The position numbers and the translations under genes are program-made. This document shows positions 59,152 to 64,000 of a stretch of 64,000 nucleotides of DNA, piece by piece. The notes below the pieces were generated by a model, which did no database searches, had not been told where the DNA came from, and worked only from the letters and a program-made list of their open reading frames with translations. The stretch covers positions 2,232,001 to 2,296,000 of the forward strand of contig OY760067.1 in assembly GCA_963662985.1 (NCBI GenBank), in the 5' to 3' direction. This stretch comes from G963662985 sp963662985 (lineage in GTDB: Bacteria > Chloroflexota > Anaerolineae > Anaerolineales > UBA11579). Each line of letters begins with the position of its first letter. Positions within the stretch are counted from its first letter, which is position 1.

Positions 59152-61656
59152 ATGCGCTTGGATGATCTCCTTAATTTTTGGAAGAATGAACCCGACATTC
59201 ATGATGCCATCACCCATTGGCAAACAACCCCCAATTCGTATGGCAAATTTGTCGATTTTCCTGCATCCATAGACCCCCGCATCCAAGCCTCTCTCAAATC
59301 ACAACAGATCTATCAGCTTTATCAGCATCAATTCGACGCGTATGAAATTGTTCAAGAGGGCAAAAACCTCGTCATTGTGACCGGTACAGCCTCTGGCAAA
59401 ACTATGAGCTACGCCCTTCCTATTGCTCAATCCATGTTAGATAATCCCGATGCTACTGCGCTCTGCATCTTTCCTACGAAAGCCCTAGCCCAAGATCAAA
59501 AAGTTGGTTTTGACCAACTCTTTTCTTTCGAACAAGAAACCACCTACGCTCATGTGTATGATGGAGACACTCCTCAGAATCAACGTCAAAAGATTCGCCA
59601 AAATGCCCGCATTCTTCTCACCAATCCCGATATGCTCCAAATTGGCATCTTACCCTATCACACCAAATGGGCGTCTTTTTTCCAAAATCTAAAATACGTC
59701 GTCATTGATGAATGTCATATTTACCGTGGTGTTTTCGGTTCCCATGTTGCCAACGTCATTCGCCGCCTCAAACGTATTGCCGCTTACTACGGTGCTTCCC
59801 CGCAATTTATCCTCACTTCTGCCACCATCGGTAACCCTTCCCAACATGCTTCCAATCTCATCGAAGCACCAGTTGAATTAATTAATCGTGATTTTGCCCC
59901 TCATGGACAGCGACATTTTCTCCTCTACAATCCGCCTATTATTGATGAAAAGTTTGGCCTTCGTGCTAGCTCCATCAATGAATCGGTCCGCCTCACTTCA
60001 GACCTGCTCGCATACGGTATTCAAACCCTTTTCTTTGTAGTCACCCGCCGCACCACTGAAATCGCCCTCACTTACCTCCGCGATCGATTCCCCGGTCGCA
60101 ACAACGAAATCCGTGGCTATCGTGCTGGATTCCTTCCCAAAGAACGTCGTGAGATTGAAAAAGGGCTCAAACAAGGCACCATCCGTGCAGTCATCTCCAC
60201 CAACGCCCTCGAACTAGGCGTGGATATCGGCGGTATGGATGCGGTGGTAATCAATGGCTACCCCGGTACCATAGCCAGCGTCCATCAACAATCGGGTCGT
60301 GCTGGCCGACGAGATGAGGATGCGCTTTCCATCATGGTGCTTAATGCTAATCCTATCAATCAATATTTTGCCTCTCATCCACAATTTCTCTTAGAAAAAT
60401 CCCCCGAAGTAGCCCTCATCGACCCCAACAATCTTGAGATTTTGATTTCTCATCTCGTTGCTTCGATCTACGAAAAGCCTTTCTCTGCACAAGAAGGATT
60501 TGGCGCATTATCCTCTCAAGATCTCCAACAGATATTTGACTTTCTTGATGCAAAAGGAGAGATTTTGCGTTCGCAAGGTGAAACTCACTATATTGGAGTA
60601 GAATTCCCCGCAGGATTGCTCTCTTTGCGTAGCTCATCACTTAATACTGTTCTTCTTCAAGCCAATATCGAAGGTCAAAATAAAGTCATCGGTAAAGTTG
60701 ATGCTGACTCTGCCAAATGGATGGTCCATCCCGGTGCGATTTATCTTCATGAAAGCGCTTCTTATTTTGTAGAAAAACTAGACCTCCAAGAAGGCATTGC
60801 CTTGTTAACCCCCGTGGATGTTGATTTTTACACTCAAACTATCCGTGAAAGTGAAGTGACCTTGCTTGATATCGATCAAAAAGCAATCATTCCTGCTGGC
60901 AATAAATATTATGGTGATTTACAGATTACCTCTCAAGTCACCGGATTCAAACGTATCGAATGGTATTCTCGTGAAGTGTTGAGTGTTGAAGATCTCAATA
61001 TGCCCCCTGACATCCTCACTACCACTGGCTATTGGTTTGTCTTTGACGCGGATAAAATTCAAGCGCTTCTCTCTGCTGGCAACATCCTTGCCTATCGTAA
61101 TGACTATGGCAGTATGTGGTCAAACCTCAAACAAATTGTCCGCCAACGAGATAACTACACCTGTCAAATTTGTGGTGCCAAAGAGGATGGTAAAGCCCAC
61201 GATGTTCATCATCGCATACCCTTCAAACAATTCACCACCGTTGAAGAAGCTAATCAGCTCACCAATCTCACCACCCTCTGCCGTACCTGTCACTTGCGTG
61301 TTGAAATGAATGTCCGTGTACGGTCAGGCCTCTCTGGTCTCGGCTATCTCCTTCACAACCTTGCTCCATTATTTGTCATGTGTGACATCAACGACATCTT
61401 TGTGGTGGTGGAACATGAAGCCAAATTTGCAGATGGACTTCCTGCGATAGTCTTCTACGAAGAAGTCGCCGGTGGCATTGGTCTCACCAAACAGCTCTAT
61501 CAAGTGCATGACCAATTGCTCCAAACCGCCTATGACGTCGTCACCACCTGTCCTTGTGAAGACGGTTGTCCTTCTTGTGTGGGTCCGGGAGGGGAGAATG
61601 GACAAGGTGGCAAACAAGAAGCCATTGCTTTGCTTCGATCCTTATTAGGAAATTAG
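59152..61656 (+). CDS. DEAD/DEAH helicase of the MrfA/YprA type with inserted HNH domain
   Basis: 834 residues. TGTASGKT (77-84) is Walker A, DECH (186-189) motif II, LTSATIG motif III, then LGVDIGGMDAVVINGYPG and HQQSGRAGRRDED (motifs IV-VI). Residues 660-720 are an HNH nuclease-like domain: NYTCQICGAKEDGKAHDVHH, then NLTTLCRTCH, with two Cys pairs and the His cluster. The C-terminus carries the MZB-type Cys cluster CPCEDGCPSCVGPGG. MrfA helicases repair mitomycin-type damage together with nuclease MrfB; here a nuclease domain is built in. No ribosome site of its own; coupled to the GNAT gene. Confidence 0.88.
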   Translation: MRLDDLLNFWKNEPDIHDAITHWQTTPNSYGKFVDFPASIDPRIQASLKSQQIYQLYQHQFDAYEIVQEGKNLVIVTGTASGKTMSYALPIAQSMLDNPDATALCIFPTKALAQDQKVGFDQLFSFEQETTYAHVYDGDTPQNQRQKIRQNARILLTNPDMLQIGILPYHTKWASFFQNLKYVVIDECHIYRGVFGSHVANVIRRLKRIAAYYGASPQFILTSATIGNPSQHASNLIEAPVELINRDFAPHGQRHFLLYNPPIIDEKFGLRASSINESVRLTSDLLAYGIQTLFFVVTRRTTEIALTYLRDRFPGRNNEIRGYRAGFLPKERREIEKGLKQGTIRAVISTNALELGVDIGGMDAVVINGYPGTIASVHQQSGRAGRRDEDALSIMVLNANPINQYFASHPQFLLEKSPEVALIDPNNLEILISHLVASIYEKPFSAQEGFGALSSQDLQQIFDFLDAKGEILRSQGETHYIGVEFPAGLLSLRSSSLNTVLLQANIEGQNKVIGKVDADSAKWMVHPGAIYLHESASYFVEKLDLQEGIALLTPVDVDFYTQTIRESEVTLLDIDQKAIIPAGNKYYGDLQITSQVTGFKRIEWYSREVLSVEDLNMPPDILTTTGYWFVFDADKIQALLSAGNILAYRNDYGSMWSNLKQIVRQRDNYTCQICGAKEDGKAHDVHHRIPFKQFTTVEEANQLTNLTTLCRTCHLRVEMNVRVRSGLSGLGYLLHNLAPLFVMCDINDIFVVVEHEAKFADGLPAIVFYEEVAGGIGLTKQLYQVHDQLLQTAYDVVTTCPCEDGCPSCVGPGGENGQGGKQEAIALLRSLLGN

Positions 61657-62640
61657 CCTATCGTAGAATTTGTTTCCCTAACAGATTGCCAAGCACTTTT
61701 TAAGAACAAAATCACGCCTCCCAAAGCCATCCCAATATAAAAGATCGGAAGCAGAGTATATACCAGATTGGGAGTTAGACTAGCCACGCTACAAAATCCT
61801 ATCATTCCTACGCCCCATAAAATCAAATCCCGCACTGTATATTGCCCCTCAACCTTACTTACAACCTCGATAGAATTTTTCTTGCTTCGCCAAAATAAAA
61901 CACCCACCCCTATATAACTCACCAAGATTGTCACATATGGCACCACTTTGTCTGGGAAACGTTCTGGCAGTATATTGAACCCACTCCATGCATAGAGAGC
62001 TACCAAATAAACACACCCCAAAATAAAATATTTATTCTTAAAACAAAACTGCAATAAAGACCCTCTTTTACGGAGCATCGCAAATATGAGTACCAAAACA
62101 TAACTTCCTCCCAAGCTCAACCATACCTGCCCCACATCAAACGCATTTCCCATCGCCACAAACAAACTAACCCCAAACAAAGCCATCCAAATCAAAAACG
62201 ATTTTGCCTTGTTTCTTTGCAAAACCTTTTGATGGCTCACCAACGTTTCTCCGCTGATTATTTCATAGCTCAAGATAGGTAAAATAAAAGAAAAGATTGG
62301 ATGCCAAAACAGCACCAACACCGGAAACTCAATGAATCCAACTCCCAAAACCGTACCAAATCCCGGTCCACTTGCATCCATATAGCCCGCCCACAGCACT
62401 TTTGTGATTACAGCTTCATACAATCCAAACCACCATCCCCAGCCAATAAAGTTGTCGTAGAGTAGTTTTATATACACGCAAAGCAATCCATAACAACAGC
62501 AAACAATGTGACAAATACAGACCAAAAGTCAACAAGATGCCAAATGGATCCAAAAACCAGGCTTGCGAAGCACCTGAAAAAACTTCTGCAAACAACATCG
62601 AGAGCGTACCCAATAATAAGATTGAACAGATCTTTTTCAT
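61653..62640 (-). pseudogene. Multi-pass membrane protein gene with a single-base frameshift
   Basis: Two overlapping frames make one protein. The first opens at 62640 (MKKICSILLLGTLSMLFAEV, given in part) and continues to LRQLYWLGMV; the second carries on FGLYEAVITKVLWAGYM to the stop at 61653. They join if one extra G near 62430 is removed, giving 328 residues with about 8 hydrophobic segments. The FAEVFSG start and GLYEAVITKV are family-like patterns of an uncharacterised membrane protein that I recall but cannot name. The alternative long upstream frame of the second ORF is Cys-rich and unnatural. Either a recent mutation or a sequencing error. The 3' end overlaps the helicase gene by 4 nt, tail to tail. 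Confidence 0.7.
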
Positions 62641-62763
62641 AAAGAACCTTCCGGCAGCTTGAATTTATAGAAAATATGTACTATAATAGCCTCTGCTATT
62701 ATCGAGCACCTTATCATTATTATAGCGGAAACCAGCTACCATTATCTTTGTCGAAAATGAAAA

Positions 62764-62841
62764 AAGAAAAATTGGACACCTGTCAAAAAAGTGTAAAAAA
62801 ACTGTCCAGAAAGTGTCAAAAAAAGTGTCCAATTTTTTCTT
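62764..62841. repeat. Inverted repeat with internal GTGTC-type direct repeats
   Basis: AAGAAAAATTGGACAC (62764-62779) and GTGTCCAATTTTTTCTT (62825-62841) pair over 16 bp around about 45 nt. The loop contains four to five copies of [AC]TGTC or GTGT followed by A-runs. A smaller hairpin ACTGG/CCAGT lies near 62950-62975 with further GTGTCAA. The whole 62641-63011 gap (371 nt) has no gene; the central part 62850-62940 is CT-rich. Confidence 0.6.
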
Positions 62842-63011
62842 GACACCGTCAAATTATCTTCGCATAGACACAATTAGTAATTTTCTCTTTCCCTCTCCAT
62901 ATACCTCTCGCTCTCCTCACTCCCCCCTTAGGTGCCAGTTAAATATAAAAAACTGGACAAATTGCCCAGTTTTGAGTTAAAAAGTGTCAAATTTTGAATC
63001 TTAGCATACCC

Positions 63012-63929
63012 TTAGCATTTTTTTGCTACCACACCTAGCCATTCTTTATGCAAGATTTCTTCCACGATTCCCAAATTATGTCGTGCCAGCGCCTCGTAGA
63101 ACGCCTCAGAGCGATCTGCCAAGATACCAGAGAAGATGAACAAGCCTTGATCTTCCATCAAGTCTGCCATGCCTTCATCAAGCAAACGTACCAAGATAGG
63201 GGAGAGGATATTCGCCACCACCAACGGTGCTTGCTGCAATTCATATTCCCCATCAAGCAACTCAGCAGAAGACCCATGATGGAAATAAAGATCGTCCGTA
63301 ATCCCATTTACTTTTGCATTACGATAAGCCATCTCAATTGACTTTTTATCGGTATCTACACCAACGATTTTACCAGCGCCCAACAAACGCGCTCCAATTG
63401 CCAAAATTCCAGAACCGCATCCTACGTCGATCACATCATCGCCTGCTTGCACATATTTTTCCATCAACATCAAACAAGCTTGACTAGTCGGGTGTGTCCC
63501 CGTTCCAAAAGCCATCCCGGGGTCGATCACAATGTTCAAACGTTCATCTTGTGGCTTATCATACCAAGCTGGCAAAATTCGTAAATGATCACCTATTTCA
63601 ATCGGATGATAATTGACTTTCCAGCTTTCCATCCAGTTTTCATCTTCAATCTCTTTGAAAGTAGCACTTGGGATTGGTTGGATTAAATTTAAATACGCCA
63701 ACCCTTGTTCGATCTTCTGTCGAATATCTTCATAAGCGGCGTTCATTTCAATATACCCACACACCCGCAACGGGCCTGTAATTTCACCTTCCCCATCCGG
63801 ATCATCTTTCACTTGAGTGCTTTGAATCACCACACTGTCAGGAATATAGCGTGAAAAAACATCAGCAACCGCTTCTGCCACTTCGCCATCCACCACCAAA
63901 GAAATTTCTAACCATCGTTGATTATCCAT
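63012..63929 (-). CDS. prmA: Ribosomal protein L11 methyltransferase
   Basis: 305 residues. ENWMESWKVNYHPIEIG, PGMAFGTGTHPTSQACL, VIDVGCGSGILAIGA (SAM-binding) and VVANILSPILVRL (the N-I-L active motif) are diagnostic of PrmA. It trimethylates bL11 residues. The start overlaps the stop of the upstream gene, probably dnaJ, by 8 nt; dnaJ-prmA is a frequent pair. Confidence 0.95.
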   Translation of the reverse strand: MDNQRWLEISLVVDGEVAEAVADVFSRYIPDSVVIQSTQVKDDPDGEGEITGPLRVCGYIEMNAAYEDIRQKIEQGLAYLNLIQPIPSATFKEIEDENWMESWKVNYHPIEIGDHLRILPAWYDKPQDERLNIVIDPGMAFGTGTHPTSQACLMLMEKYVQAGDDVIDVGCGSGILAIGARLLGAGKIVGVDTDKKSIEMAYRNAKVNGITDDLYFHHGSSAELLDGEYELQQAPLVVANILSPILVRLLDEGMADLMEDQGLFIFSGILADRSEAFYEALARHNLGIVEEILHKEWLGVVAKKC

Positions 63930-64000
63930 TGAAAAAGTCCCTCAAGGAATCCAAGATCCCTTTTGCTTCATAATTAACCTCGCTGCCCATAGTCTTAGCC
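63922..64000 (-). CDS. dnaJ: C-terminal end of probable chaperone DnaJ, partial
   Basis: Only the last 25 codons are in the window: an L/A-K-T-M-G-S-E-V then KGILDSLRDFFNG and a stop. This is the pattern of a DnaJ C-terminus (L-G-x-E-V ... K-G-F-x-D-x-L-K-D-F-F). Position just before prmA, with overlapping stop and start, supports it. The call rests on a short stretch. Confidence 0.6.
   Translation of the reverse strand, partial: AKTMGSEVNYEAKGILDSLRDFFNG

Noticed and set aside
62764..62841. Possible CRISPR or transposon end
   Set aside because: Repeat units are too short and irregular for CRISPR, no cas or transposase gene is near, and no target duplication is seen.

Overview
The window looks like a chromosomal segment of a low-GC member of the Chloroflexota, most likely class Anaerolineae. 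This is an inference from gene content: two very large TIGR03663-type GT39-like membrane proteins (one with NHL repeats), an NBR1-Ig-like lipoprotein with Thr/Pro linkers, an anchored C39-like peptidase with TPRs, PadR/HAAS pairs, small PspC proteins, a heliorhodopsin and a distinctive peptide-binding protein family. No rRNA, tRNA, CRISPR array, phage or insertion sequence was found. Genes are dense, on both strands, and mostly separated by clear intrinsic terminators.

Layout. 1-6.4 kb: paralogous ribbon-helix-helix-like proteins, a PadR-HAAS operon, an MFS transporter with a HAD phosphatase, a TetR regulator, a three-repeat secreted protein, and the tmRNA gene (minus strand). 6.5-10 kb: a haem-type membrane protein, a TipA-like MerR regulator, a heliorhodopsin and an NBR1-Ig lipoprotein. 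10.1-16.7 kb: an ABC-F ATPase behind a five-codon leader ORF, a C39-like peptidase, an SbcD/Mre11-like nuclease, RNase HI, PspC proteins and bL9 with an acidic tail. 16.7-22.6 kb (minus): a radical-SAM gene plus SRAP gene behind an SOS-box-like promoter, a Trm112-like protein, VanW, YigZ and a DUF624-like protein. 22.7-27 kb: an M29 peptidase, a DUF4380 protein and an ABC exporter.

26.8-31.4 kb holds three tandem PlsC-like acyltransferases. They are interrupted by an extremely AT-rich SGNH-like gene on the other strand, and the middle copy is cut short by an 8-bp tandem duplication. 31.4-31.75 kb carries a structured-RNA candidate with consensus promoter and terminator. 31.8-37.8 kb is a complete peptide ABC transporter whose binding protein has its segments in circularly permuted order. 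A GH13 enzyme, thioredoxin reductase and a YggS-type PLP protein follow.

41.5-48.7 kb (minus): two GT39-like giants, rluB and scpB. 48.8-52.4 kb: a G5/propeller lipoprotein, a UXS-like epimerase, GtrA and RsmD. 52.5-55.4 kb: an ArsR regulator with an obvious operator drives a four-module persulfide-handling protein (CoA-disulfide reductase, rhodanese, TusA, DsrE) that contains an internal ribosome-binding site. The rest holds an S66 peptidase, a Rid protein, an M24 peptidase, a GNAT enzyme, an MrfA/YprA-like helicase with an HNH domain, a frameshifted membrane protein, prmA and the tail of a probable dnaJ.

Most striking to me: the permuted binding protein; the SOS-box-like leaderless promoter before radical-SAM/SRAP repair genes; the heliorhodopsin behind a TipA-like regulator that has its own internal start; the structured RNA; the HNH-helicase; and the persulfide fusion.
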